A stretch of 64,000 bases of DNA from Acidisarcina sp. (GCA_035539175.1 DATLIY010000009.1:310001-374000), one strand, 5' to 3'; shown: positions 1 to 6,874, numbered from the stretch's first letter. Notes: generated from the sequence alone by a model not told the origin. Numbers and translations are program-made.

Positions 1-411
1 CGCGAAAGCCGCGGCCAGCGTGGTCTTGCCGTTCTTACGCGCGACCTCGATGTAGGCTTCCGAGAAGCGCCGGAAGCCCTCCACGCGATCGACCCAGCCG
101 AAGATCGAGCAGCCGATGAAGATCTGCCACGGCTCGAGCTGGATCAGCTCGCCATGCGAAGCATTGCCGCGGAAATCGTCCTTGATATGCGGCAGCGCCT
201 CGACGAATCGGCAGAGGCGATTCGCTTTGGTCTCGTCGAAACGCCAGCGATAACTTTTCCGGCGGCTGCGCTTCAGGTCATCGAGATGACGTTTGCAGGC
301 CTGCCGCACCTCCGTGCAGGCCAGGATTTTTTTGCGCACGACATCGCGCGCATATCGCTCGGCGCGCTCCGCGTAGGTGAGGCTATTGGATGCTGGCCTC
401 CTCGGCGGCAA
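1..411 (-). CDS. terL: Phage terminase large subunit, N-terminal part (truncated by window edge)
   Basis: This is the ATPase/nuclease that packages phage DNA into proheads, in complex with the small terminase. The visible N-terminal piece has the Terminase_1 pattern: a LIQLEPWQIFIGCSIFGW segment, then the Walker A-like VARKNGKTT just before the window edge. The C-terminal remainder, including Walker B and the nuclease domain, lies left of base 1. The frame is open up to a TTG at 409-411 inside the end of the small terminase gene, and no ATG is available upstream of the conserved region. The real start may be this TTG or a GTG further in, so the 411 boundary is an upper limit. It overlaps the small terminase by about 30 bases if the TTG is used. 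Confidence 0.9.
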   Translation of the reverse strand, partial: MPPRRPASNSLTYAERAERYARDVVRKKILACTEVRQACKRHLDDLKRSRRKSYRWRFDETKANRLCRFVEALPHIKDDFRGNASHGELIQLEPWQIFIGCSIFGWVDRVEGFRRFSEAYIEVARKNGKTTLAAAFA

Positions 412-847
412 GCTCCTCGAATACGTTACTGTGGCCGCTGCGCTCACTGGTGCCTGCTGCGCCTGCACCTACAGCGCTGGGCGCGATGTTGACCTTGCTG
501 CGATCGGCCGGATTCATCCCCATTTTCCCCAGCAGCTCGGCCAGGCGGTTGAAGTCGCCGATTTTGGCATTCGGGTTGGTGCGAATGCGATAGTAGAGGC
601 GGCATGCGAGCTCCAGATGCGCGCGATCGGCCGAGGTCAGCACACCTGCGGGCGCCTGCGACACCAGCTCGTGCCAGATGGCCAGCAGCCTGGATCCGCT
701 ATAGCCGTCAGGATCAAAGCAAGCAGGCGGCGGCCCCAGCGGGCCATCGGGTTTGGGCTCATTCGCCCTGGCCGCACGACGCTCCGGATGTTTCTCGAAG
801 CTGCCAGAACGCTCATGCTCGGCGGTAGATTTTCGCGGACGGCCCAT
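383..847 (-). CDS. terS: Phage terminase small subunit (P27-like family)
   Basis: This 154-residue protein recognises phage DNA and loads the large terminase. It opens with MGRPRKSTAEHERSG, a GRPRKP-type start characteristic of P27-like small terminases. A PDGPLGPPP stretch, an LWHELV-like helix (IWHELVSQAPAGVLTSAD) and a terminal NPADRSKV motif follow, all typical of the family and in the usual order. It lies directly upstream of, and slightly overlaps, the large terminase, which is the standard packaging-gene order. Its function is inferred from the family and the neighbour. Confidence 0.88.
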   Translation of the reverse strand: MGRPRKSTAEHERSGSFEKHPERRAARANEPKPDGPLGPPPACFDPDGYSGSRLLAIWHELVSQAPAGVLTSADRAHLELACRLYYRIRTNPNAKIGDFNRLAELLGKMGMNPADRSKVNIAPSAVGAGAAGTSERSGHSNVFEELAAEEASIQ

Positions 848-1111
848 TGTGTTTTCCTGAGACGCATCGCGCCATGTTTTCCCGTCGGACGCCTGCTGCG
901 AGGCGGTCCTATGGGCATTTCTGCGTGACGAGTGACAAATCTATAGAGGTGATTGACTATGGCCTAACGGTGCTCGGTTTGACCCTAAAATCGTGATTTT
1001 GGAGACGCACGTTTGCTATGCCAATCGGTCTAAGCTGGCCGGCTTCCCAGAGATTTTGCCCCCCCCACCCTCGCCCCACACGCCGACCGTAACCCCTTGT
1101 TATCCATGCAT
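848..1111. other. Intergenic stretch between HNH gene and small terminase
   Basis: These 264 bases hold no convincing gene. They contain a 14-base palindrome AAAATCGTGATTTT (987-1000) that could be an operator, and a run of eight C near 1060. A promoter for the terminase genes could sit here, but no clear -35/-10 pair was recognised. Confidence 0.4.
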
Positions 1112-1465
1112 TTACCGACGATGGCCAAAGCCGCCGTCCTCCATCGCAGTCTTGCGTGAGTGGCACCGATGGCACAGCGGCTGCCAGTTGCTGCTATCCC
1201 AGAAGAGCCGCATATCCCCGCGATGCGGAATGATGTGATCCACGCAGCTGGCTGCCACCTCCACCTCCCCATGCTCCCCCACGCACAGCGGATGCGCCGC
1301 CAGATACGCCTTGCTGACCCGCTGCCAGCGCGCACCATAGCCACGCTGCGCCGCAGTGGGACGCTGATCCTCGCCCCGCCCCCGCGCCCGGCATGGCTCG
1401 CAGTAGCCATAGCTAACCAGACGCCCACACCCTCCAGGGCACGGCCGCTTGGCCGCAAACGGCAC
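1112..1465 (-). CDS. Phage HNH endonuclease
   Basis: This is a 117-residue nuclease of the HNH fold. The catalytic pattern is visible: D-H at residues 76-77 (CVDHIIPHRGD), N93 in SSNWQPLC, and H102 in CHRCHSRKT, with zinc-knuckle cysteines around the site (C74, C98, C101) and an N-terminal CxxxC / CxxC pair (residues 9-25). HNH genes beside terminase genes are common in tailed phages, where the nuclease assists DNA packaging. The start is a GTG that overlaps the stop of the upstream gene (TAGTG), so the two are translationally coupled. Confidence 0.9.
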   Translation of the reverse strand: MPFAAKRPCPGGCGRLVSYGYCEPCRARGRGEDQRPTAAQRGYGARWQRVSKAYLAAHPLCVGEHGEVEVAASCVDHIIPHRGDMRLFWDSSNWQPLCHRCHSRKTAMEDGGFGHRR

Positions 1466-1701
1466 TACTCCACCGCCGCAATTGCATCGTGGATCTGCGC
1501 CGCGAACGCGTCCAGCGAATGAAACACCGGAGCACTGCGCACCGTGATCGTCAGCGCCGGAGCCACATACGCATAATGCACGCGCGCGCCATAGCCGCAG
1601 ATGTCGCCCTCCGTGCCCTCCAGCCGAAATCCCCTGGCCGCCATCGCCTCGCGAATCCGCTCCAGCCGATCCGGCGTGACATCAAACGTCAATACCTGCA
1701 T
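1465..1701 (-). CDS. Small phage protein, function unknown (78 aa)
   Basis: No family was recognised. The protein starts MQVLTFDVTPDRLERIREAM, followed by a GFRLEGTEGDICGYGARVHY stretch that reads like a compact alpha/beta fold. It is in a coupled run: its ATG overlaps the stop of the preceding gene (TAATG), and its own stop overlaps the GTG of the HNH gene. The tight coupling and plausible amino-acid composition support a real gene. It may be co-expressed with the HNH nuclease, but nothing in the sequence gives a role. Confidence 0.65.
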   Translation of the reverse strand: MQVLTFDVTPDRLERIREAMAARGFRLEGTEGDICGYGARVHYAYVAPALTITVRSAPVFHSLDAFAAQIHDAIAAVE

Positions 1702-1919
1702 TACGCTCTCCCCTCATCCAGCGCTGGCAGAATGTCGTGGATGGCGGAGTTGATCTCGCGCGTCTCCCGTATCGACCGCTCCCACCACGCGCCCTTGATC
1801 GTCTGCACCTGGGCGTCCTGCATAGCGGGAAACCTCGTGCGGATCGCGCTGTCCATCCGCGCATCCATCCTCATGCTGTGCAGTATCCGCGTATCCATCC
1901 TGATCGGACTCATCCCCAT
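1701..1919 (-). CDS. Small phage protein, function unknown (72 aa)
   Basis: The protein begins MGMSPIRMDTRILHSMRMDA and continues with repeated RMDARMD-like segments, so it is methionine- and arginine-rich at the N-terminus and ends in a short amphipathic tail (INSAIHDILPALDEGRA). A 13-base imperfect repeat (about GTATCCATCCT) underlies the N-terminal region. It is coupled to the next gene by a TAATG overlap. No family is recognised. It could be a head-proximal or tail-chaperone-like peptide, but that is a guess. Confidence 0.55.
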   Translation of the reverse strand: MGMSPIRMDTRILHSMRMDARMDSAIRTRFPAMQDAQVQTIKGAWWERSIRETREINSAIHDILPALDEGRA

Positions 1920-1931
1920 ATCCCCGCCCCC

Positions 1932-2096
1932 TTATGGCCACATCTCATTGCGCGCAATCTCCAGCAGGATCAGCAGCACCTGCTCGATCTCGCGCGTGTC
2001 GTGCAGCGCCTCAATGACCCGCGGCGCATACCGCGCAAACAATTGCCGCTCCGCCGCGGCCTTCGGGCTGTAATCGCGTGTGGCAGCTCGCGCCAT
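1932..2096 (-). CDS. Small phage protein, function unknown (54 aa)
   Basis: A short open frame of 55 codons runs from ATG at 2094-2096 to TAA at 1932-1934. The product opens MARAATRDYSPKAAAERQLF and ends in a leucine-rich helix (EQVLLILLEIARNEMWP). Spacing to the following gene is only 12 bases, as expected inside a phage operon. It is the first gene after the terminator at 2.1 kb. No family is recognised. Confidence 0.55.
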   Translation of the reverse strand: MARAATRDYSPKAAAERQLFARYAPRVIEALHDTREIEQVLLILLEIARNEMWP

Positions 2097-2118
2097 ATCT
2101 GCCCTCGCAGGATCGCCG

Positions 2119-2150
2119 CAAAAAAACGGGAGCCGCTTTCGACGGCTCCC
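2119..2150 (-). terminator. Rho-independent terminator after the lipoprotein-like gene
   Basis: There is a perfect 8-bp stem (GGGAGCCG / CGGCTCCC) with a 7-base loop. On the minus strand it is followed by a run of seven T (A-run at 2120-2126). It lies 60 bases downstream of the gene ending at 2210 and separates the lysis module from the small genes leading to the terminases. Confidence 0.8.
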
Positions 2151-2209
2151 AACTCACCTTGACTACTCACTCCTCCGTGGTTGAGCCACGGGGACCCAAT
2201 AGAGCCGCG

Positions 2210-2839
2210 CTACATCCCCAGCGCGTGCTGCTCCGCAGCAAATGCCGCATAGGTTGTTCCCTGCGTCACCGCTGCCCGTTCCAGAATTCCATGATCGAGA
2301 TAGCGATCGATCTCGGCCAACTTCACCGCACGACTCGCGGCATTGGCCTGGATCACCCGCTTCGGCTCGACCTGCTGGATGAATCCGTCGATCACGACCA
2401 GCACCGCATTCAGGCTCCCCAGCATCGCCAGTGCCTGCTGCTGCGCCGCCTGAGCCTTAATGCCGAACGCCCGCAGCGCCTGCGTGTTCTGCGTCAGCAG
2501 ATTGTTGATCGCGCTCTCGATGCGAGCCAGCAGGCTGGCATTCGGATTCGCCAGATAGGCGCGAATATCCGACTGCAGCAACGGCAGCGCCGCATCCACC
2601 GCGGCCACTGCAATCCCCACGGGAATCGCGATCGCCGGATCGAGCGCCGCCACCACCGGCCCAACCGAATCCGCCAGCGCCACCGCCTGCGGGATCTCAT
2701 CCGCGATTTTCGTGAGCACGTCGTTTACCTGGGCGTTCGTGCAGCCCACGGATCCTACCGTGACAAACGTCGCACTCAACAACAGCGCGATCGCTGCCCA
2801 GCCCTGCAGCCTGCGTTGCAGATTCCAAATCATCGCCAT
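2210..2839 (-). CDS. Phage-encoded putative lipoprotein (209 aa)
   Basis: The N-terminus carries a signal-like hydrophobic segment followed by a cysteine (AALLLSATFV.. region, then VGSVGCTNAQ at about residue 33), resembling a lipobox with a weak consensus. The mature part is alanine-rich and helical, with a central hydrophobic stretch (GPVVAALDPAIAIPVGIAVA) and a Q/A-rich helix. It lies in the lysis neighbourhood, one gene from the holin-like protein. A lipoprotein here could be an outer-membrane spanin or a superinfection-exclusion factor. Neither is demonstrated by the sequence. Confidence 0.6.
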   Translation of the reverse strand: MAMIWNLQRRLQGWAAIALLLSATFVTVGSVGCTNAQVNDVLTKIADEIPQAVALADSVGPVVAALDPAIAIPVGIAVAAVDAALPLLQSDIRAYLANPNASLLARIESAINNLLTQNTQALRAFGIKAQAAQQQALAMLGSLNAVLVVIDGFIQQVEPKRVIQANAASRAVKLAEIDRYLDHGILERAAVTQGTTYAAFAAEQHALGM

Positions 2840-2878
2840 TCCTCTCGCCCTGCTCGATTTTTTACCGCGCGGCCCGTC

Positions 2879-3097
2879 CTACTTCGCATCCCGCTGCAGC
2901 ACTCCCAGCAGCACGCGGCCCAGCCCGGCGACCACCGCGCTCCACAGCGCCATTTTCTGCGGCACCACCGGCGACGATACTGTCGCCAGATACGTGCCTG
3001 CTACGGTTACAGTTGATAAAATCCCCGCCAGCGTCGTCAGCGGATTCGCCAGCAGATGCGACAGCGCATCGCTCAACGTCGTGCGTAAATTGCCCAT
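2879..3097 (-). CDS. Small membrane protein, candidate holin (72 aa)
   Basis: The start MGNLRTTLSDALSHLL at 3095-3097 is preferred because a GGGGG ribosome-binding sequence precedes it. The longer frame upstream reads through repeat DNA. Two hydrophobic stretches (about residues 18-40, LTTLAGILSTVTVAGTYLA, and 47-65) make a two-pass membrane protein. It sits downstream of an endolysin and a TM/coiled-coil protein, so a holin role is plausible. Holins lack a diagnostic motif and this remains inference. Confidence 0.6.
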   Translation of the reverse strand: MGNLRTTLSDALSHLLANPLTTLAGILSTVTVAGTYLATVSSPVVPQKMALWSAVVAGLGRVLLGVLQRDAK

Positions 3098-3116
3098 GCG
3101 TTCCCCCTTGTTTTTA

Positions 3117-3205
3117 GAGCGCCATTTCGCCCCTGCGAGCGCCATTTCGCTTGTCATCCTGAGCGCCATTTCGCTTGTCATCCTGAGCGAAGCGAAGGAC
3201 CTGCT
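3117..3205. repeat. GTCATCCTGAGCGAAG-type repeat, full copy plus partial units
   Basis: A 32-base sequence at 3174-3205 (beginning CTTGTCATCCTGAGCGAAGC) is identical to bases 5994-6025. A shortened unit begins exactly 24 bases earlier (3150), and GAGCGCCATTTCGC is repeated in front of it (from 3117). The array fills the gap between the endolysin and holin-like genes. A related inverted pair occurs in the chromosome at 34.83-34.91 kb, so this is a host-type dispersed repeat that has entered the prophage. Confidence 0.8.
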
Positions 3206-3691
3206 TTATGCCGGCATCGCCGTGGTGTCGTAATATCTGCGGCAATCAGCGATGTACCTGTCCGGAACCAGGCGGTCGCGCCAATCGCCGGAGTTATATG
3301 CATCGGCGATCGCCTCCACCGTGGGCGCGTGCTGCCCGCGCAGAATGCGCGTGTTGAGAAACGAGGCCGTCTCCATCGCGCAGCGCCCCAGGCGGACGAA
3401 ATCCTCCGGAGTGGTGAACGGCGAGCAATTCACGAGCAGGATCTGCCACGGCCCGAACGAGCAATGCGCATCGTGTCCAAACTCGCGCGTCAGCTCGACC
3501 ACGCGCGGATTCTGCGAGTAGCGCCCGGTGCAATACGCCTGCTCATGGCGCGGCGTGCAGTTGGCTCCGAAACTACTCTCGCAGCCGCTCAGCGCCCACA
3601 GCAGCCGGGGGCCATCGATTCCCATCGGCAGCCAGAGCTTTGCGCCCCAGACGCGGCAGACCTCCGCGACCTGCTCCGGTAGATAGCTCAT
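3206..3691 (-). CDS. Phage endolysin, lytic-transglycosylase fold
   Basis: This 161-residue cell-wall hydrolase probably cleaves peptidoglycan at the end of infection. A catalytic glutamate is visible in LSGCESSFGANC (E38), followed by the SLT-like SFGPWQILLVNC segment and a C-terminal EAIADAYNSGDWRD motif that matches the substrate-groove region of SLT/GH23 enzymes. No signal peptide is seen, consistent with holin-dependent release. Its ATG overlaps the stop of the upstream membrane/coiled-coil gene (ATGA), making a lysis pair. Confidence 0.82.
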   Translation of the reverse strand: MSYLPEQVAEVCRVWGAKLWLPMGIDGPRLLWALSGCESSFGANCTPRHEQAYCTGRYSQNPRVVELTREFGHDAHCSFGPWQILLVNCSPFTTPEDFVRLGRCAMETASFLNTRILRGQHAPTVEAIADAYNSGDWRDRLVPDRYIADCRRYYDTTAMPA

Positions 3692-3939
3692 CCCCGCACC
3701 CGCGTGTGCAGTTGCGACTCCATCACCGAGAGCCGCTCGCCGTGATGGTTCAGCACGTCGTCATGCCGTTCGAGTTTGAGCTGGATGCGATCGAAATGCG
3801 CATCGTGGCCCGTGATCCGGTTGTCGTGCTCGTCGACTTTGCCGACGAGCTTGCCATAGAGGTAGATGTGCCCCGAAACGGTAAACAGCAGTAACGCCAC
3901 TCCCACCAACGCCGAGATCATGGCCCAGTTCACGAGCAT
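3688..3939 (-). CDS. Membrane-anchored coiled-coil protein of the lysis module (83 aa)
   Basis: One N-terminal transmembrane helix (residues about 5-27, MISALVGVALLLFTVSGHI) is followed by a charged heptad-like segment with DEHDNRITGHDAHFDRIQLK, which fits a coiled coil. This architecture resembles inner-membrane spanins (Rz-like) or type-II holin/antiholin proteins placed next to endolysins. It overlaps the endolysin start by ATGA. No sequence family is recognised with confidence. Confidence 0.6.
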   Translation of the reverse strand: MLVNWAMISALVGVALLLFTVSGHIYLYGKLVGKVDEHDNRITGHDAHFDRIQLKLERHDDVLNHHGERLSVMESQLHTRVRG

Positions 3940-3987
3940 CGATCCTCCCGGACTGCAATGGCTGCCTACTGACTGGATTCCTGCGAT

Positions 3988-4182
3988 TCAGCGGCAATAA
4001 CGCCGCTGGCATGCGGGACACAACTTTTCGCCCGACCGGACATCCTCGGGCACGGGCCGATAAAAATAATTGGGGCAGCGCTCGCACATTTTGCGCTCCA
4101 CCCGCATGGCGTCGCGCGGAAACATCTGCGCCCGCCCGGAATAATCGATGTCGACGTGACCCCCGCCACCGTTGCCTAGCAT
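3988..4182 (-). CDS. Small zinc-ribbon phage protein (64 aa)
   Basis: The start at 4180-4182 (MLGNGGGGHVDIDYSGRAQM) is chosen because its ATG overlaps the stop of the upstream gene and an AAGGGGG sequence precedes it. Two CxxC pairs, CERC (after RVERKM) and CPACQRRYC, frame a YFYRPVPEDVRSGEKL loop, a probable single zinc ribbon. It is one of about ten short cysteine-motif proteins in this prophage. Its function is unknown. Binding nucleic acid or RNA polymerase is a possible role for such ribbons, but it is not shown. Confidence 0.6.
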   Translation of the reverse strand: MLGNGGGGHVDIDYSGRAQMFPRDAMRVERKMCERCPNYFYRPVPEDVRSGEKLCPACQRRYCR

Positions 4183-4643
4183 CCGCGTGCCCCCTTCGGA
4201 CTCACCCGCACTGCGCGGCGATCGCCGATCACCGGCCACAGCTCCACCTTGGCGCGCACCCGCTCGATGCTGTCCTCCATCGGCAGCGGATGGCCCATCA
4301 GGTCGCGCCGCATCGCGCGCAGCTTGCGGCGGTCTTCGCGCAGATGCGCGGTGCGCGAGGCGCCCGCCTCGCCGGCATTTTTGCGGCTCTCCCCTGCACT
4401 GATTGAGGTACTCGATGGTTGCGACGGCTGATCGTCGTCGAACTGTTTCGGCGGCGCCTGGATCGGCTGGTAGCCGACGAGCTCACCGCGCTCATCGACC
4501 ACGTGGCACAAACGCCCCTGCTCCACACCACGCTCCCCTTCGACCAGGCTGATGATGCGAGCCCGGCGCCAGCCTAGCGTAGTAATGGCGGAATAGAGAT
4601 AGAACGATGTGCTGCGTGTACGCTCGCTGCGCGATTTCGGCAT
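4176..4643 (-). CDS. Phage protein of unknown function (155 aa)
   Basis: The frame is open up to 4667. The ATG at 4641-4643 (MPKSRSERTRSTSFYLYSAI) gives the most natural N-terminus, although neither candidate has a clear ribosome-binding site. The protein has a basic N-terminus, a central VVDERGELVGYQPIQAPP segment and a charged linker before a helical C-terminus. No family is recognised. It is the first gene after the candidate late promoter at 4.86-4.89 kb, so it probably heads the late/lysis transcript. Confidence 0.6.
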   Translation of the reverse strand: MPKSRSERTRSTSFYLYSAITTLGWRRARIISLVEGERGVEQGRLCHVVDERGELVGYQPIQAPPKQFDDDQPSQPSSTSISAGESRKNAGEAGASRTAHLREDRRKLRAMRRDLMGHPLPMEDSIERVRAKVELWPVIGDRRAVRVSPKGARGC

Positions 4644-4849
4644 AGTGCACGATTCGCGAAGCGCCATCCGTGGGCGTTTCAGCCTGAACGCAACAACACC
4701 GGCGCGAGGCCGGTGGAGGAATGCTGCGTTAGCTGCTTTTCGTTACTGCGGGGCGAAACGATTGTATATGGAAACAGTGCCGCGACCTGGTACTACTGCA
4801 CCTATCGCGGGCCGAGCTCTTCGGGAGAGCAACGCTGCTTGCGCAGATC

Positions 4850-4864
4850 GATTCGTGACGAATC
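4850..4864. promoter_or_regulatory. Palindrome GATTCGTGACGAATC near the late promoter
   Basis: A perfect 7-bp inverted repeat with a one-base centre overlaps the candidate -10 and start region of the minus-strand promoter at 4862-4891. An operator is a reasonable reading. No binding protein can be named. Confidence 0.4.
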
Positions 4865-4891
4865 ATTTCAGGAGTCCAAGCATTTTGTCAA
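4862..4891 (-). promoter_or_regulatory. Candidate promoter for the late/lysis genes
   Basis: On the minus strand a perfect TTGACA (4886-4891) is followed after 18 bases by AATGAT (4862-4867), which matches four of six -10 positions. It lies at the end of the sigma-like regulator gene, just before the block running to the lysis and terminase genes, in a 224-base gap without another gene. Confidence 0.4.
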
Positions 4892-5188
4892 GCAAATGTT
4901 TGGAATTTTACACAGCCCCCTGTCTCCCGTGCGCGGCAACGCAACCAGCAACTCCAGCGGCAGCGCCTCGCGCAGCTCGCGCACCCGCCGCACCATGGTG
5001 CGCAGGCTCACCCCATGCATCCAGGCCAGCTCGCCCTGGGTGTAGCCCATCGCCATCTGGTAGAGCAGCTCGCGCTGGCCGGAGCTGAGCGACCGCCCCA
5101 GATAGCGCTCCAGGTCAATCGCAGCCAGCGCCCTGCCCGAATAGCGCGGATCCGCGCGATGCGTCAGGTACGCCTCCACCGTCAGCAC
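4868..5188 (-). CDS. Sigma-70 region-4-like / HTH regulator, candidate late-gene activator
   Basis: This 106-residue protein starts at a GTG (5186-5188) that overlaps the stop of the upstream gene. The core SGQRELLYQMAMGYTQGELA followed by WMHGVSLRTMVRRVREL is a classic region-4 helix-turn-helix: a Q-x-E-x-A type first helix and a recognition helix with S-x-R-T-M-x-R-R. No region 2 is present, so it is not a complete sigma factor. Phages often place such regulators at the early/late boundary, and a TTGACA-containing promoter and a palindrome lie immediately downstream. The role as late activator is inferred from position. Confidence 0.65.
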   Translation of the reverse strand: MLTVEAYLTHRADPRYSGRALAAIDLERYLGRSLSSGQRELLYQMAMGYTQGELAWMHGVSLRTMVRRVRELREALPLELLVALPRTGDRGLCKIPNICLTKCLDS

Positions 5189-5400
5189 TTCGCCCTCTCG
5201 CGCTCGAGAGCGGCGACCGCGGCTGCGATCACTGCCTCCAGCCGGCGCACATCCGGCGCGATCGCAGGATCGAGCGTTGACCGGATCGGATGGCGATCGG
5301 CATCCAGCAGGCAACTGCACTCCAATGTCGACTGCAGATCTGCGCGGAGAATCTCGATACAGACCGCCAGCACCCGCACCAACTCAGCTTGCTCTTTCAT
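5182..5400 (-). CDS. Small helical phage protein, function unknown (72 aa)
   Basis: The protein starts MKEQAELVRVLAVCIEILRA and is predicted to be helical throughout, ending VIAAAVAALERERAKC. A GGGAGGG sequence lies about 6 bases before the ATG. The stop codon overlaps the GTG of the sigma-like regulator, so the two are coupled. It is possibly a partner or modulator of that regulator, but nothing in the sequence proves it. Confidence 0.55.
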   Translation of the reverse strand: MKEQAELVRVLAVCIEILRADLQSTLECSCLLDADRHPIRSTLDPAIAPDVRRLEAVIAAAVAALERERAKC

Positions 5401-5415
5401 CGTGCCCTCCCTCTC

Positions 5416-5622
5416 TCATCCCGCGCGTTCCACGGCCGCAAACGATCTGCCGCCGCGCGGCTCCGTGCACATCATTCCCGAGCGATAGCCGCTGTTGCCG
5501 AATCGCTGCTCCATCTCGTAGGCCTGCTGCACCCGCTGGCTCTCCTCCGCGGGCAGCGCCTCGGGAACCGCCAGCACGCCCCGCCGCAACGTCGCCACCA
5601 CGCGCCAGTTCATCTCCAGCAC
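5416..5622 (-). CDS. Small phage protein, function unknown (65-68 aa)
   Basis: The frame begins at GTG (5620-5622) or at ATG (5611-5613). Both starts overlap the end of the replication gene. The product reads MNWRVVATLRRGVLAVPEAL, then a charged helix with EESQRVQQAYEMEQRFGN. It is kept as a real gene because it fills the space between two coupled genes without overlap on the other side. No family is recognised. Confidence 0.5.
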   Translation of the reverse strand: MLEMNWRVVATLRRGVLAVPEALPAEESQRVQQAYEMEQRFGNSGYRSGMMCTEPRGGRSFAAVERAG

Positions 5623-6680
5623 CCCACCCGCGCGCCCTGCTGGCGGCGCAGCTCCTCGAGATCGAGCGGCCAGCTCTCAGGCTGCAGCCAGTGTCCCTGG
5701 CGAAAAAATTTCACCGGGCCCCACACGTAGGCGCGCAGCGTGCCCAACTGCTGGTACTCGAGCCAGGCGGCAATCATGCGCTCCGCAATCTCTCCGGCCG
5801 CGCCGGCACCGGCCTCCATCTGCTGCACGAGCACCGCCAGCAGCACCCGCTCCATCCGGCGATCCCTGACCATGCCGCAACCCCGCATCGCCTGCTCCAC
5901 CGCCGCCCGCCTGTCATCCCGCTTGTCATCCTGAGCGCCACATGGCTTGTCATCCTGAGCTCCACATGACTTGTCATCCTGAGCTCCACATGGCTTGTCA
6001 TCCTGAGCGAAGCGAAGGACCTGCTCGTCTTCCACCGCGACCTCCGTCTGCTCTGCGAGATCCCCTTCCCGCGGGGAAGGGGTAGGGGTTGGGATTGTAG
6101 TTTTGTTGTTTTGTGTCTTGTTATCTAATGCGTGTCCTGCAGGAGCGACAGACGCGCCGCTCAGAGCGACAGATCTGTCGCTCCGTGCATCCGCCGCACT
6201 GTCGCTCTGAGCGACAGACGCCGTTTTGCTCCGCTTGCGTTGCGCACTGCGCAGCAGTGTGGCCACCTGCTCGCGCAGCCTCCCGCTGACATCCTCCGGA
6301 AGCGCATACGCCGCCCGCTGCCGCACAAACACTCCGCCTAGGTCGATGGTGAGCAGTTTCAGATCGGCCAGCAGATAGCGTCCGCAGGCCCGCGGCCCTC
6401 GCCCCCGCGTGCGCACCATGCCCAGGTGCAACAGCACCTGCAGCGCCCGCGAGACGCTGTCCTTGCTCATGCAAGCCAGCTCGGCCAGCTCGCGCAGCGA
6501 GGCGTCGACCTCGGCCCCATAGCTCACGCGGGTCATCGTGCTCCAGACCAGCGTCGCATCGCGCCCGATGATGGGCAGATACACGTCATAGAGTTCGTTC
6601 TCCTGCCAGGCGTGGCCGGGTTTGCGCACCGTCCGCGTCCCTGGCCCCTCGTTCTCTAGCCCCTCGTTCTCTAGCCCCAC
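5610..6680 (-). CDS. Phage replication-initiation-type protein with winged helix and repeat-derived linker
   Basis: This is a 356-residue protein. Residues about 27-110 form a winged helix-turn-helix (WQENELYDVYLPIIGRDATL, then LRELAELACMSKDSVSRALQ and a VRTRGRGPRACGRYLL wing), like the N-terminal domain of phage DnaD/RepA-type replication proteins. Residues about 150-258 are a hydrophilic linker encoded by two kinds of palindromic repeat (see repeats at 5922 and 6142). The C-terminal domain (VEQAMRGCGMVRDRRMERVL, ending in a KFFRQGHWLQPESWPLD motif) resembles the DnaD-like tail found in many phage primosome proteins. The start is a GTG overlapping the upstream frame. The first codons are also a 15-bp duplication (GLENE twice). 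Confidence 0.65.
   Translation of the reverse strand: MGLENEGLENEGPGTRTVRKPGHAWQENELYDVYLPIIGRDATLVWSTMTRVSYGAEVDASLRELAELACMSKDSVSRALQVLLHLGMVRTRGRGPRACGRYLLADLKLLTIDLGGVFVRQRAAYALPEDVSGRLREQVATLLRSAQRKRSKTASVAQSDSAADARSDRSVALSGASVAPAGHALDNKTQNNKTTIPTPTPSPREGDLAEQTEVAVEDEQVLRFAQDDKPCGAQDDKSCGAQDDKPCGAQDDKRDDRRAAVEQAMRGCGMVRDRRMERVLLAVLVQQMEAGAGAAGEIAERMIAAWLEYQQLGTLRAYVWGPVKFFRQGHWLQPESWPLDLEELRRQQGARVGCWR
5922..6025. repeat. Four 24-bp units of the GTCATCCTGAGC repeat inside a gene
   Basis: Units start at 5922, 5946, 5970 and 5994, exactly 24 bp apart. The last continues into a full copy identical over 32 bases to 3174-3205. Read on the minus strand they encode the eight-residue repeat CGAQDDKP/S in the linker of the replication protein. 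The period of 8 codons keeps the frame open. Confidence 0.9.
6142..6217. repeat. GAGCGACAG palindrome cluster inside the replication gene
   Basis: A perfect 20-bp palindrome GAGCGACAGATCTGTCGCTC (6164-6183) is followed by a second inverted repeat, CTGTCGCTC / GAGCGACAG with a one-base centre (6199-6217). A further half unit GGAGCGACAGACGC lies at 6142-6155. On the minus strand they encode the Ser/Asp/Ala-rich segment SVAQSDSAADARSDRSVALS of the linker. Confidence 0.85.
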
Positions 6681-6874
6681 TGCTCTGCCCTTTCCACCGC
6701 TACGCTATGCCCGGCCCTGAACCCTGTGCCCCGTCTACTCTCCGCGCTTCTCCGCCTCTGGCGCGACGCTACCGCATCGCGCGCAGATCTCGGCGCATAC
6801 CGGCTCGTAACTGCCATCAGGTCGTCATCGAACGGACTTGCAGGGATAGAACACCGTGCTCTATCTGGGTTCAT
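6671..6874 (-). CDS. Doubtful small phage ORF (67 aa)
   Basis: The frame starts MNPDRARCSIPASPFDDDLM and ends AVERAEQWG, with its stop inside the start of the replication gene. It is arginine-rich. The DNA from 6778 to 6801 resembles a 24-base part of the duplicated genes at 7.77 and 9.40 kb (GCGCGCAGATCTCGGCGCAT versus GCGCGTAGATCTCGGCGCAT) but is read here in a different frame. That suggests this ORF grew over a remnant of a third copy. It may not be expressed. Confidence 0.35.
   Translation of the reverse strand: MNPDRARCSIPASPFDDDLMAVTSRYAPRSARDAVASRQRRRSAESRRGTGFRAGHSVAVERAEQWG

Noticed and set aside
5922-6025. CRISPR-like array from the 24-bp repeats
   Set aside because: The units are head-to-tail with no spacers, lie inside a gene, and belong to a dispersed palindromic repeat.
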